Origin: Marsupella aquatica
Taxonomy: Eukaryota; Marchantiophyta
Assembly: GCA_973895155.1 (NCBI GenBank)
Contig: OZ316895.1
Location: 18,476,001 to 18,540,000, forward strand
Direction of reading: 5' to 3'
DNA length: 64,000 bases
In this document: positions 54,101 through 64,000 of the stretch, piece after piece
Position numbering within the stretch: position 1 is the stretch's first letter
How the letters are laid out: the number at the start of each line of letters is the position of its first letter
Program-made: the position numbers and the translations under genes
The notes under the pieces: model-generated
Told to the model about the DNA's origin: nothing
The model's input: only the letters and a program-made list of their open reading frames with translations
Database searches by the model: none

Positions 54101-54106
54101 CACCAT
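51102..54106 (-). CDS. EFP: Translation elongation factor P, organellar (probably mitochondrial) type; 10 exons
   Basis: EF-P binds stalled ribosomes between the P and E sites and promotes peptide bonds at proline runs. Minus-strand exons: 54106-53819, 53274-53244, 53027-53014 (14 nt), 52810-52760, 52429-52360, 52224-52158, 51943-51876, 51720-51597, 51444-51405, 51215-51102. All introns are GT-AG, all phases join, and the total is 867 nt (288 residues and stop). Residues 1 to about 85 are Arg/Ser/Ala-rich with few acids early (MVSTRRAAQHLKRSLRAALS), a typical transit peptide. The KOW-like domain follows (VKVGFVIERKGRIEKVLK) with loop QGRGGAL, Arg122 where bacterial EF-P often has the modified Lys. 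Two OB-like domains follow (KHYTFLYKEDETVYLM, PETFEQMEVP; YKRVVLDNGQQIM, VVVDTTDDSYVTR). The last 15 residues extend past the usual end. A GTGTGT donor-like site after ACAAG could mean one more small exon. ATG 54106 is the first in-frame Met. Confidence 0.9.
53014..53027 (-). other. EFP: 14-nt micro-exon of the EF-P gene
   Basis: GGCGCATAGAAAAG lies between acceptor AAGGCAG and donor GTAAGG. It restores the phase between ...ERK-G and VLKTQHT, giving the conserved KGRIEKVLK. Skipping it would shift the frame. Confidence 0.8.
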
Positions 54107-54345
54107 ATTTCTCACTGCCCTCGTCCCGAATCTCTTTAATTGAAAACTTATCGTGTCTCTCTTCCCAAAATCTGCTTTACTTGTAGATCGTTCCCTTTGT
54201 GTTCTTGCTCACATCAACCCTCGCACTACCCTCCGCACACTGCACCCTTTGCCCCAACTTTAAATCCATACCTTAATGTCACTCATGAACAGAAATGGTG
54301 TTATCCAAGTACATCAATCAGTACATCAATCAAAAATTAATAAGG
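54107..54345. promoter_or_regulatory. 5' flank of the EF-P gene (promoter region presumed)
   Basis: Only about 240 bp separate the EF-P start codon from a minisatellite. No TATA box was assigned. The promoter is placed here by position alone. Confidence 0.35.
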
Positions 54346-54349
54346 GCAA

Positions 54350-54800
54350 TTTTACTTATAAAGTGCAAACTACAAGTTAGAGTTGGGGGCTAGGCTAATT
54401 TATACCGGCAATCTTACTTATAAAGTGTCAACTACAGGTTAGAGTTGGAGGCTAGGCTTCTAGAGTGAAGATTGTCAACTACAAGTTAGAGTTGGAGGCT
54501 AGGCTTCTAGAGTGAAGATTGTCAACTACAAGTTAGAGTTGGGGCGGGCAATCTTACTTATAAAGTGTCAACTACAGGTTAGAGTTGGAGGCTAGGCTTC
54601 TAGAGTGAAGATTGTCAACTACAAGTTAGAGTTTGGGGCTACGCTTCTAGAGTGAAGATTCTAGACCATAACTCCATGGCCCACCATGCCAATGGGAAAC
54701 CTTATGACTATGATGTATGTCAAATCTTACTTATAAAACACCAACTACAAACTAGAGTTGGGGGCTAGGTTTCTAGAGTGAAACCTCTAAACAGTAACTC
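54350..54800. repeat. Minisatellite of about 47-bp units upstream of the EF-P gene
   Basis: Units contain AACTACAAGTTAGAGTTGG, then GGCTAGGCTTCTAGAGTGAA, repeated about six to seven times with a higher-order variant that adds GGCAATCTTACTTATAAAGT. Later units decay toward 54800. Confidence 0.85.
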
Positions 54801-55594
54801 CATTGCACACCATGTGAATGAGATTATGACTATGATATATGTCAAATGATAATTATTATGCATGCTTTTGTTATGATTTCTATTTACATTCAAAAAAAGT
54901 ACTCTATGGCCCCACCAGAACATATGTGCATAGAAGACAAAATGTATATAGAGAGGAGAATGGTATGTTATGTATGATTATTAAAATGATGACATGCATG
55001 ATGATTTTTTATCATTTCATTAACATTCAAAGAATGTGAATAGGAAATATATTTTGGTGACATTTTTATTGTCTTCTCCGCCATTCATGTTCAAAGAACG
55101 GGTAGTCAGGACTAGTTTCAATTAAGTCCATGACCAAAAATGATTGGTCACCAAGAGTCAACCAAGATTCTCCCTCTTTCTTGACCTGCGTCAGGGCTAT
55201 TTTCAACACACCAAGGAGTGCATATGGATCAAGAGTACTCAGTAGGGACAGGAGATGGCGAGTTGGCAAGAGCCAATGACAGCAGGCTAGGAGTGAGTGC
55301 AAAGTGAGGGAGTGAGGGTTTACTCTCGCCCCTTGTTTTGGTGCTTCCCACTCCCTGCCTCTAAATGACCAATTGCACCTTGTCATCAAGGGTTTGATGG
55401 ACTGTTTGCAAACAAAGAGTTGCAAGTTCAAGTTTGAGTTGTGAGGTGAAGTTGTCATTCAAGTCTCAAGTTTTGTTAGAGCTCAATACTCAATACTCAA
55501 TTGACTATAGACCCATTTTGTTGAGTATTGTTTGAGACAAACCAAAACACAATTAAAATCCCTTGTGAGAGAGTGATGCATGGCTTACCTATAC
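54801..55594. other. Unassigned stretch
   Basis: A 130-codon minus-strand frame (55458-55066) has no recognisable family or supporting context. No RNA gene or repeat identified. Confidence 0.4.
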
Positions 55595-55870
55595 CATCTT
55601 GGACATCCACCCCGATTGGGTAGTTATACAGGTGGATGTAGCAAATGCATTCAACTTTGTCTTTTGTTGTGTCATGTTTGAGGAGCTTTGGGATGTTGTT
55701 TGGAAATTGCATCTCTCACCCCCTTTGCCCGCACCTTTTATGGGACCTCAGCCCCTTTGGTTTACCCTTACCATCTTGGTTCTAGGTCCTACTTGACCAT
55801 TTCATCCAAGGCTAGCACTCGAAAGGGTGACTTGGAGGGGTGTTGTTTGGTATGGCTCATGTTGGAGGGT
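55595..55870 (+). pseudogene. Reverse transcriptase fragment (non-LTR-like), frameshifted
   Basis: IHPDWVVIQVDVANAFNFV contains the first RT Asp in a VDVANAF context. After a frame change LTPFARTFYGTSAPLVY and STRKGDLEG resemble the following RT segments, ending at a QGDPLGG-like motif. The YxDD region is missing. It belongs to a different RT family from LINEs 1 and 2, whose motif is DFDKAFDRV. It is a short dead remnant. Confidence 0.55.
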
Positions 55871-55993
55871 TGACTATTTCATCAATTATTAGTTGTTGAT
55901 ATCAGTTATCAGTCTTTTAATCCTCCAATTTTATGAACCTCAGTTGAGTAGCTGAGATGAGGTATCTACAAGAGATAGGAAACAATAAATAGT

Positions 55994-57204
55994 TGTCACG
56001 CGATTGACATGGGTCTTAACACCAAAAATGTCACTATTGGGTGCCAAAATCATCTCCTTGTCCCTGAGGATCACGAAGGGATGCTGTGAAGGTTGGTAGC
56101 AAGACTCTGTCACACATCACCCAAGCTCAATCCCAAGGAACCAAGGTTGCAAATCAGATCGTGCGCTCATGATAGTTCTGGTGAGAAAGGGTCTCCATAT
56201 CGGGCCCGCACACACAGGGCCTAGTGCTATGGTGCACATATGTCTATACGTATGTTTACTGCCATAGGTATGTTTCTATTCTGCCGCTAAAATGTACCCA
56301 TAAACCAGTGACTCCTGAGTGACTGATTCCTGACTTAGGGACTTCTAAGCCATTGCCCCACTCCTCTGCCATCCCACTCCCAACAATCAAAGCTAGAGCA
56401 GTCTCCACCCAACCCACTTCAATGCGCATGGTACACCTCTCAGTGGCGTTGTTGGTCCCATCATACACTCAGATTGCCTCACACACACTCAGAGTCTCGC
56501 TATATGGATGCCTTCCCATCACCTACAACAATTTTAGGCCTTGGACCCCCTAAAATGTAGAAAAAATTGTTTTTTAACCCCTCTAAATTTGGAATATTCT
56601 TGGAATATTCCAAAAAATTGGTTATAAGGACCCTAATGTTTTTATAAGTCTCAAAATTTGATTTAAAAGACTCTAATTTCTTAGAAAATTCTGAAGTCTT
56701 CCCTTTGAACCAATAAAATGACCCTATACTTCATCGCACGTGATGTGTCATTATTGTGGAAGTGAAACTCCCGAGCACACACACACATATATGAGAGAAA
56801 AGAGACCTGAGAGGAAAACTCAATTAGATTGAAAGATGTACACAATAGTTCACTGAGAAGACTTGATCGGAACAACAGGCCCGAAGGCTGTCTACTCTAG
56901 ATTGCGATGTGCTTGCCATGCAAGCTCAATCCTGAACCTAAGCCTGACTCACTCCAAATTGCGACGGCAGATTGGACTTGAACCAATCCCGTACTTGCCT
57001 TGCAAACTCAATCTTGAACTCAACCTCCTTCACTTCACTTCATTCTTGGGGGGCACATATAGATCTCACACCTCCATTTCATAATGTCAAGTTATACATG
57101 CACAATTGACTCAACTTCAAAGCTGGTCAGTACCAGGCCTAACGACGACCTACCCCAAACTACAATGAGGCCCAACCTCATGCTTGCCCTACAAGCTCAG
57201 CTTA
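55994..57204 (+). repeat. Dispersed repeat F, copy 2
   Basis: Begins TGTCACGCGATTGACATGGG and follows copy 1 (31460 onward) to about 57204. It carries an extra segment of roughly 290 bp (about 56490-56780) not found in copy 1, inserted in the CACACA region, and lacks the right-hand portion. No coding domain recognised. Confidence 0.7.
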
Positions 57205-57637
57205 CATAATTTCATGTGCTATATTGAACAATGTCTCCGCATTGACAACACTTTTCACATGAAATGGGCAAGAAAGAATTATGGAAAATCCAATATTTTA
57301 GTTTGATCCACCTAAAAACCCCAGCTTTTAATCAACAGTTCTTTACCTTACCTCAATGTATCTATGCAATGCGTTGGCATCGGGCTTGGCAACAACATGG
57401 CCACAAGACCAGCATAGCCACAACACCCTCATGGCCATAGTGACTGCATCGTCATAATGACAAGATGGTCGCAACAACATATGAGATGTCTAAACAACTT
57501 TCTTGCCTCGCTTACATTAATTTGCATTATCTACATTTCTTTGGCTCACTTGCATCTTTTTGCATTTCTTTACGGACCCCCATTAGGGGTCTCTTGCAAA
57601 TTCTCTGCCATGAGGTTACGCCACATCCCCACAACCA
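57205..57637. other. Unassigned stretch
   Basis: No supported gene or repeat. Confidence 0.4.
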
Positions 57638-57698
57638 GCCACAAACAGGAATGATCCTACTTTTAGCAATAACAAACGTGCACATTCCTGTTTGTGGC
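57638..57698. repeat. Perfect 16-bp inverted repeat with 29-nt loop
   Basis: GCCACAAACAGGAATG at 57638-57653 and its exact complement CATTCCTGTTTGTGGC at 57683-57698. It could be a small hairpin element, a MITE remnant or a hairpin RNA source. Confidence 0.85.
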
Positions 57699-57919
57699 AA
57701 AAGCAATGTAATTTTTGGGGCGCCGTGCCATAAATATTAAACGTAAAAAAAACCAAAATACAAAGGAAGAGATGTCATTTAGTAAAACAAAGTTACCATT
57801 TTGATGTTTGTCAAAGATATATCAGTGTTTTATATCAAAATGCTTGTATTTTTTAATTGTAAATATACATAGTTAAAATCCCTTTGGCTTCACATTGTAA
57901 AACTAAATAATAAATCTCC

Positions 57920-58400
57920 TTAGTACTTGATAAAATCTGAAAATGTTTGATTCATTGGAAAATTCAAGATCAAGATTTAGAAACTCATGATCTCTTTAGT
58001 AATGTCGTGATAAAATCTCTCAATGTCACACTCATTAGAAAGTTAGAGCAAAATTAAAAACTCATCATCTCCTTAGTACTTGACAAAATCTATCAATGTT
58101 AGGTTCATTGGAAAGCTAGAGAAATTTAGATACTCATGATCTCTCTATTTCTTGACAAATAATCTCAATGTCACACATTAGAAAGCTAAAGAGATTGAAA
58201 ATCTCCTGATCTCTTGAGTACCGTGACAAAATCTGACATGAATTTGTCAATGTCGGACTCAATGTTAGAAAGCTAAAAGAATTCATGAACTCATGATCAA
58301 AATTTATTATACTCACACTCATTGGAAAGGCAAAGAAATTCAAAAAATCATATGGAACTTGACAAAATTTGTCAATTTGAGGCTCATTGGAAACCCTTTC
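57920..58400. repeat. Degenerate tandem repeat of about 70 bp
   Basis: Around six imperfect units, each with GACAAAATCT...TCAATGT, CTCATTGGAAAGCTA and ACTCATGATCTC. No ORF survives across units. Confidence 0.75.
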
Positions 58401-59080
58401 TTGATTAAGAGATATCACAATCTCGTCACCGTCACAAACTTAGCCGCTACAAATTGATTTCTTTGATTACGTCGTCATCGCTGGTCCACAATGCTTGCTT
58501 CCCGGCTTGAATTGTTCGCATCTCTTAGATAGTCTTCAACTGAAAACACAGGTTGACACCAAATGCAGCCTCTATGTCAAAGAAACAATTGTTGGTCTTC
58601 CCTTCACACCGTAGCTTTCTTAAAAATAACTACAAATCCTTTGTTTGAAATGATGGCTCGTTCGTTTTGTGTGTTCTTCCCACCAAATCGACAAGCGCTC
58701 TTTTGCCAACAGCTGAGTGTTGTGCTCCAGTCTGTCTTGTGGCGGTAATGCTCAATGTAACTCACAAACAATCAATCAACAAATGGTTGAAAGATGATTT
58801 CTCCAATGTGTAAGCAAAACCTATAAGAAAACTGAATTCCTCCACATTCAACCTTTCGTTTGATAAATCTCTATCTTTTGAGCATTTGTTTTTGTACGAG
58901 CACACACCAACACCATCGGGAGACTCAAAATCGTTAGTTACCGCCTTGATGAAAATTGATTTCACTTAATCACACGCACATTCCTTGGATGAACATGGGG
59001 GTCCACGGATTAATTGCCTCGAGTCAAAATGTTCACATCACCCCAAATCTTTGCCTCAATGCAATGTACATTTAAACATG
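58401..59080. other. Unassigned stretch
   Basis: No supported gene or repeat. Confidence 0.4.
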
Positions 59081-59830
59081 CCTTGACATTTTTGTCTTCT
59101 TTTGCCTTGACAACTTTGCCTTGCCTAAACATCTTTTGCTTATCTCAAAATGTTTTTATCTCTTTCACTCACGTTAACATCTTTTCTCTCCTCAATTTTT
59201 TTTCTCTTCTCACCATCTTTTTCTCTCTTTGACATATTTTCTCACCTCAACATTTTTTGCTCACCATGGAATCTTTTGTTCACCTTGGCATATTTTTCTC
59301 TCCTTGAAATCTTTTTCTCATCTCAACATCTATTTCTCTCTTCAACATCTTTTGCTTACCGTGACATCTTTTGCTCACCTTGAAAGCTTTTCTCTCGGAC
59401 TCAACCTTTTTTATCATCTGGACATTGTTTGCTCACTTGGACATCTTTTCTCTCCTTTACATGTTTTATCACCTTGACATGGTTTGCTCACCTTGAATCT
59501 TTTATCACCTTGACATATTTTTTCTCTCTTGACATCTTTTGTCACCTTGACATCTTTCATGCAACGCAAGGGCATTGAGTTCTTGCAGGAAAATATGTAG
59601 GGACCCTTACATTTATCACCTTGACATCTTTTGCTTACCTTGATAGTTTTCTCTCCTCGACATCTTTTGTTCACTTTGACATCATTTATCTCCTTGATAT
59701 CTTTTGTCACCTTGACATCTTTCATGCAATGCACGGGCATTGAGTTCTTGTAGGAAAACATGCAGGGACCCTTACATTTATGCCACGGATTCCGTTGACA
59801 TATGACGAATCACTTCCTTTTTTATTATGT
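59081..59830. repeat. Pyrimidine-rich low-complexity repeat (CACCTTGACATCTTTT type)
   Basis: Short units around CTTGACATCTTTTGCTCAC repeat irregularly. Two longer related blocks of about 75 bp start at about 59548 and 59715 (CATCTTTCATGCAAYGCAMG). ORFs here are by-products of the repeat. Similar units resume at about 60160-60240, on the far side of the helicase fragment, suggesting all this is one element. Confidence 0.75.
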
Positions 59831-59832
59831 AG

Positions 59833-60080
59833 GGTCCAATTTCCATTCAAGTGGCATATGCAATGATCATAAACAAAACTCAAGGTCAGACTTTAGAACA
59901 TGTAGGGTTACAGCTTTTAAAGCCTGTATTTAGTCATGGACAGTTGTATGCAGCATTTTCAAGGGCAATATCTCCTACAACTATCAAGGTTTTACTTTCA
60001 AATTCCAAGGAGGGTCGAGCAAGGTTGACAAAAAAATTGTATATGACGAGGTTCTTTATTGAACGGGTGAATAAAGATTG
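59833..60080 (+). pseudogene. Helitron Pif1-like helicase, C-terminal fragment
   Basis: After an acceptor-like TTATGTAG comes GPISIQVAYAMIINKTQGQT, then VFSHGQLYAAFSRAISPTTI. The INKxQGQT and HGQLYxAxSR motifs are the last conserved motifs of Pif1-family helicases carried by Helitrons, where the helicase unwinds DNA during rolling-circle transposition. The N-terminal helicase and Rep domains are absent. The final KVLLSNSKEGRARLTKK is degenerate. Confidence 0.75.
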
Positions 60081-60240
60081 TATCACTTTAATTTGTATTA
60101 ATCTGTTTGACTTTTTGCCTGAACTACATGTTTGCAATGCACAACCATGTTTGTCTCCCTCAAAATCTTACCCTCGCCTCAAAATCGTACCCTCACCTTG
60201 ACATCTTGCCCTCTCCTCGACCTCTTGCCCACACTCAAAG

Positions 60241-60265
60241 TCTTTTGTGCAATGCATGGGGCTAG
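60241..60265 (+). other. Candidate Helitron 3' terminus
   Basis: TTTTGTGCAATGCATGGGGCTAG followed by T. Helitrons end CTRR and insert before T; CTAG|T fits, and TGCAATGCA gives a minimal hairpin just before it. It lies about 180 bp after the helicase fragment on the same strand. Short and compositionally weak evidence. Confidence 0.45.
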
Positions 60266-61881
60266 TTAACCTATAAATAAACTCTTATACCCTAAATTTG
60301 TCTATCATTTAGTGAGGGTGAAGATGCATGTATGAAATTAAACTGCATTCACTGGTTTAATTGCATGTATGAAATTAAACTACAAAGAAAATTGCTATAA
60401 TATTGAGGACTACATGGCCCTTCTGCACTTGACCATGGATGCAGTTATCAAATTAAGGTGCACTAGGCACAGTCAATAGTACTCCTTGTCCATCAATAAC
60501 AAGTCTCCAGGTTTCTAGTTTGTGGTACTACTTATCAAAGTTGGAATTGGAACTGGTTGACACGTAAACTTACGATAGTGGCAGCTATACGGAGGTAGGA
60601 GGTTTAGAAGGCAACGTCATAGAGGGGACGTAGTGACAGTGCTTTTTCTGAAGTGTCTACTAAGCTGCAACAAAAAATAAAGAAAAATCAAGTATATACC
60701 TTGTAAAGGGGCATTTATAGGGAAAGGAAAGAAGAGTGTATATGGGGAGAGGGGAGTATATGCACATAGAAGGGAGAAATGTGTACGGGGAAAAATATAT
60801 GTGTCTGAGGTCAAGAAAACAATCTGGCCTGGCGCAAGGAATCGAATGAAAATCAGTAACCCAGATTAATTTAGGTAACAACAATGACATTGTATAAAAT
60901 CTTGATTGTCTAAATTCATTCACATTGATGTGTAGAAACTCATTAATTCCATCTCTTAGGCTAGCATTGAAACTATGAACTAAATGTTGAACATAGATGA
61001 CATTCACAATGGCAAGCCCATGATTATTATCCAATGCACAAGTAGTCAACATAGAGAGATACGTGGTTCACCTCAGTTGAGGCCACATCCACGGGGAACA
61101 CATTCAAGAGCTTTACTGCACTCTAGGCCCGTCGGCCATACTGAGTCTCTGCAATACAAGATTTCCCTATCTCTCAACTGGCTCCATAATAATGAGCCCG
61201 AGTTTCTTTTATCAAAGTAAACACCGCTTTGGATATAGTGTGCAACATGACTAACCTAACCAAGTTTGCAACTAAGGTCAACCCTAACTACGGTTACAGC
61301 CATGTAACCCTAGACCAAAGAGCAAATGCCAACAATAAAATGCAACACAATCATGCCCTTTGTGCAAACTTTAGCAAATTCAAGCAAATAATGGATTTAA
61401 TAAAATTTTAAAAATAAGCAAAGTGGGGACTAACAAGATTAGGGTCTTCAAAGACAAATTTAAAGTTCAGCGTAAACTTCTTCAAAGTAAGTTAAGGGCT
61501 CTTTAACATAATGGAGGCCCCTTGCCATATTTGTCTTCCTGGAGTCCTTAACGTGAGTGGTTCAGTCACGAATCATCATCCTATCAACATGTAAAAAATG
61601 ACTCAGTCACCTATTGTCTTTCTCAGGCCTAAAACCATCAGTGTCCAACATCAAACATGGATCCACCAAGGTTCACCTTTAATAGTAATTTTTCCTTGAA
61701 ATCACGGATTAATTTTTTATGGGGTCATTGTAACGTGCAAGGAAACACTAAAAGAAATCCTTGCACAAGCAAATTATTGTCCAACGTCATCATACCTCCA
61801 TCCACCAAAGTAATTTATTCTGAAATCATGGAGGAGGGCACATCCAAGGGAGTGAGTGAAATGAGGTAAAAAGGGAAGTCT
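60266..61881. other. Unassigned AT-rich stretch
   Basis: No supported gene, RNA or repeat. Several short ORFs lack any family resemblance. Confidence 0.4.
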
Positions 61882-62055
61882 TGTTATAACCCATAGGTTA
61901 ATCTCCTAACCCATAGGTTAATCTCCTCACCCATAGATTAATCCCTAGGTGATTACTCTATAGGCGGTTACACCCACCACCTGGATGAACCACCAGACAT
62001 ATGTATATATACCTTGAAGGAATGAGAGATGGTTAATGTTGTGGTGTATTTAACA
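61882..62055 (+). repeat. 5' LTR of the copia element, 174 bp
   Basis: Starts TGTTATAACCCATAGG and ends GTATTTAACA, immediately followed by the PBS. It contains three copies of CCCATAGGTTAATC-like sequence (61890-61945) and a TATA-like GTATATATACC near 62004. The partner LTR lies outside the window, so the limits rest on TG...CA and the PBS. Confidence 0.65.
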
Positions 62056-62070
62056 CGTTATCAGCACGAG
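62056..62070 (+). promoter_or_regulatory. Primer binding site of the copia element
   Basis: CGTTATCAGCACGAG directly follows the LTR end. ...ATCAGCACGAG is, from memory, the form found after LTRs of several plant Ty1-copia elements (tRNA-Met-related primer). Confidence 0.6.
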
Positions 62071-62623
62071 AGAACTCAAAATGTTTTTTAGAACACAACA
62101 CCATCGAGCCCTCCTGTCCCGCGTCCCCCCAATCCTTTAAGCAACGGGAATTCAACCCCAAATAGTCTCCCAACCACGTTGCACCCAAAAACAAGAAACG
62201 GTGGAGCAATTTTCCTCCCTCTCAAAAATCGGGGAAAGCCGACCCAAGATGCGCATGGCGACCCCACACAAAACAAAAAATACGATCACCCACAATTGAG
62301 AATCCACATCTATCAAACACAAAATTGCCCATACATCTTGACCACGGAGAGACGAAGCCTCGGGCAGAGAACCCCAGACCAACGTTAAAGAACACCACCA
62401 ACAGCTGAGCACCGGACGAGAGAGGAGAACGCACCAACAAACCACGGAGCATTCAAACAAGAGCAGACTCGACGTGCCACGAGATTTGCAATTCTCAATC
62501 CCATCAATTACTCTGCAATTTTCATTTCAAATCCGAGATCTGATAACCCGAACCAGGATTTATTAAGAGCAAGCAAAACTGCAAAGAGAGCCCGCACGCG
62601 AGCACCCCTGAATTCAATTCAAT
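62071..62623 (+). other. Leader of the copia element
   Basis: Noncoding between the PBS and the gag start codon. Nothing else recognised. Confidence 0.5.
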
Positions 62624-63271
62624 ATGACAACTAACACTATAGAGAAACTAAACTTCCAGGCCCGCTTCCAGGCCTTGAGCATCGATGGATCTAATTGTCT
62701 CTCCTGGTCACTGGATGCTGAAGCGCACTTAGCCGCTAAGAATCTACAGGACACCATCCTAACGGATGTCGGCCCCTCCCTGCAAGATAAGGCAAAGGCC
62801 CTTATCCTTATCCGTCACCACTTGAGCGACTCTCTGAAACGTCAATATCTAAATGAGTACAATCCCAGAATCCTCTGGGACGAACTCCACTCCAGATTTG
62901 ACCACACCCGAACTATCTTCCTCCCTGCTGCCCGCCACGACTGGGTGAACCTCCGAGTGCAAGACCACAAGTCCATAGCCGAATACAATAGCGAGCTCTT
63001 CCGGATAGTGGCCCAGTTGGCCATCTGTGGACAACCTATAACAGACAAAGAACAAATTGAGAAAACACTTTCCACCCTCCACTCCACCAACTTAGTATTA
63101 TCAACCCAGTATAGAAACATGCAATTTACCAAATACTCCAAACTCATAGCACACATGCTATTGGCAGAAAAACACCAACTATTACTACTCCAAAACACCC
63201 AACAGAGACCCCCGGGCACCATACAACCCCGCCCAAACACAAAATCATATTATAATACAAGAAAAACTTGA
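62624..63271 (+). pseudogene. gag: gag of the copia element
   Basis: ATG 62624 (MTTNTIEKLNFQARFQAL) opens a copia-type gag: SWSLDAEAHLAAKNLQDTIL, WDELHSRFDHTRTIFLPAAR, SIAEYNSELFRIVAQLAICG and FTKYSKLIAHMLLAEKHQ, the capsid region of the UBN2/Retrotran_gag family. The frame ends at TGA 63269-63271. The usual Arg/Gly-rich linker (RFRGRGSFRGRRG) and knuckle follow in another frame. Gag forms the virus-like particle. Confidence 0.85.
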
Positions 63272-64000
63272 GAGAACACCTACCAACGGGGCAACAAACG
63301 ATTCAGGGGGAGAGGCTCCTTCAGAGGTCGTAGGGGGAGCTTCCCCCAATGAAATAGCCGAGAGCCCACATTCAGGGCAGAGGTCGAGACAAACCTCGCT
63401 TTGGAACCTCCAGAGGCAGCTGGAGAAGGGGAATCAACAACTGATCAGCACCTAGAACCCAAAACTATGGAAATCAAAGAGATAGAAGTGAGTACTCACC
63501 CGCATGTTATAGATGTGGAACGAAGGGCCACATACAAAAGAATTGCAGGGCCCCCACACACCTGGTAGACCTGTACAAGAAAAGCCTCCATCCACCACAA
63601 TCGGAAGCCTATGGAGCTTTCCTGGACGCCCCCGTGGACGCCCCAGAGATCCTACCAGAGGCACACATGCTCGACCAAAGAGCCACCTACCCAACCTTAG
63701 ACGACCCCAACACATGCATTGTGGACAGTGGAACAACCCACTCCATCCTGAAAAAGAGAGAATATTTCCAACATATAACCCCATAACACCGCCAAGTCAC
63801 CACAATTATGGGCCAAACCAAATCGAGGAGGGACACGGACCTGCCACTATAATCCTCCCAAGAGGTACTATGATAAAAATGACATCAGCCATTTTCGCTC
63901 CCAAAGCCACACGCAACCTCCTTAGCTTCAGAGATAATTATAAGAGCTAACAATCTCCACATTCACACGAACATTAGTAAAACAGGCGAGGTACTGCACA
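63272..64000 (+). pseudogene. pol: Nucleocapsid knuckle and protease of the copia element, frameshifted
   Basis: In frame 1 from 63505: CYRCGTKGHIQKNC (CCHC knuckle), LDDPNTCIVDSGTTHSIL with the aspartic protease DSGTT active site at about 63720, and KKREYFQHITP to a stop at 63784. The protease then continues in another frame with EEGHGPATIILPRGTM and SAIFAPKATRNLLSFRD. Frameshifts before 63505 and near 63783 disable it. Integrase and RT would lie beyond the window. Confidence 0.8.

Larger units (their letters stand above)
61882..64000 (+). mobile_element. Ty1-copia retrotransposon (Ale/Retrofit-like), 5' part, degenerate, cut by window end
   Basis: A short 5' LTR, PBS, leader, copia-type gag, CCHC knuckle and retropepsin region follow in order on the plus strand. 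The short LTR and gag type suggest the Ale/Retrofit lineage. Stops and frameshifts in gag-pol show it is inactive. Confidence 0.8.

Noticed and set aside
55066-55458. 130-codon minus-strand ORF
   Set aside because: No recognisable domain, no supporting neighbours and no splice or promoter signal.
59150-59761. Several ORFs in the pyrimidine-rich region
   Set aside because: Phe/Leu/Ser or Lys/Asp/Val repeats arise from the CTTGACATCTTTT unit, not from a gene.
60660-61052. 130-codon minus-strand ORF
   Set aside because: No domain resemblance; hydrophobic composition in AT-rich DNA is expected by chance.
1-64000. tRNA, rRNA or other structured RNA genes
   Set aside because: No tRNA cloverleaf or rRNA core sequence was recognised on either strand; a covariance-model scan would be needed to exclude them.

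Overview
This window looks like nuclear DNA of a land plant with a large, repeat-packed genome. The evidence is L1-type LINEs with a DUF4283-like/CCHC ORF1 and a zinc-binding C-terminus, an Ale/Retrofit-like Ty1-copia element, plant-type Helitron pieces, Ty3/gypsy elements, and one spliced GT-AG gene for an organellar elongation factor P. I cannot name the species. A lycophyte, fern or gymnosperm-like genome is a guess.

Layout. 1-16807 is a (+) Ty3/gypsy element (element 1): partial 5' LTR (1-2774), PBS, gag, protease, RT-RNase H and integrase up to 8648, and partial 3' LTR (14228-16807). A piece of a second gypsy family (element 2, minus strand, 8649 to about 14230) sits inside it: the end of its integrase, polypurine tract and complete 4635-bp 3' LTR. 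Element 1 lies in an exon of a multi-exon gene (16808-27339) whose C-terminal exon looks like a beta-class DNA N4/N6 amino-methyltransferase. A 7.46-kb LINE (17091-24554, 15-bp target duplications) splits the same gene. Its introns and 3' flank carry a recurring 15-bp palindrome, consensus TAGCGCCNGGCGCTA.

29456-31459 holds two more family-2 LTR fragments back to back. A dispersed repeat (31460 onward, second copy at 55994) was hit by a second LINE (minus strand, 32852-44526, perfect 15-bp duplication). That LINE was then hit by a complete family-2 solo LTR (38078-42748, perfect 5-bp duplication CCTCC). A fifth family-2 fragment (45549-46833) abuts a Helitron N-terminal region (to 47970). Tandem repeats and GC-rich low-complexity DNA fill 48309-50000.

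51102-54106 (minus) is the one apparently intact cellular gene: a 10-exon, 288-residue, probably mitochondrial EF-P. The rest (54107-64000) holds minisatellites, an RT fragment, repeat copy 2, a perfect inverted repeat, a Helitron helicase C-terminus with a candidate 3' end, and the 5' part of a degenerate Ty1-copia element running off the window.

Main observation: both gypsy families carry a long ORF inside the LTR itself. The family-2 LTR is 4.6-4.7 kb and encodes about 1,200 residues in one frame (globular N-terminal half, long coiled coil). Two independent copies each have one different disabling lesion. The element-1 LTR carries a distantly similar ORF. The integrase stop codon of family 2 lies in the first 12 bp of the LTR, so the LTR ORF occupies the place of a 3' accessory (env-position) gene.
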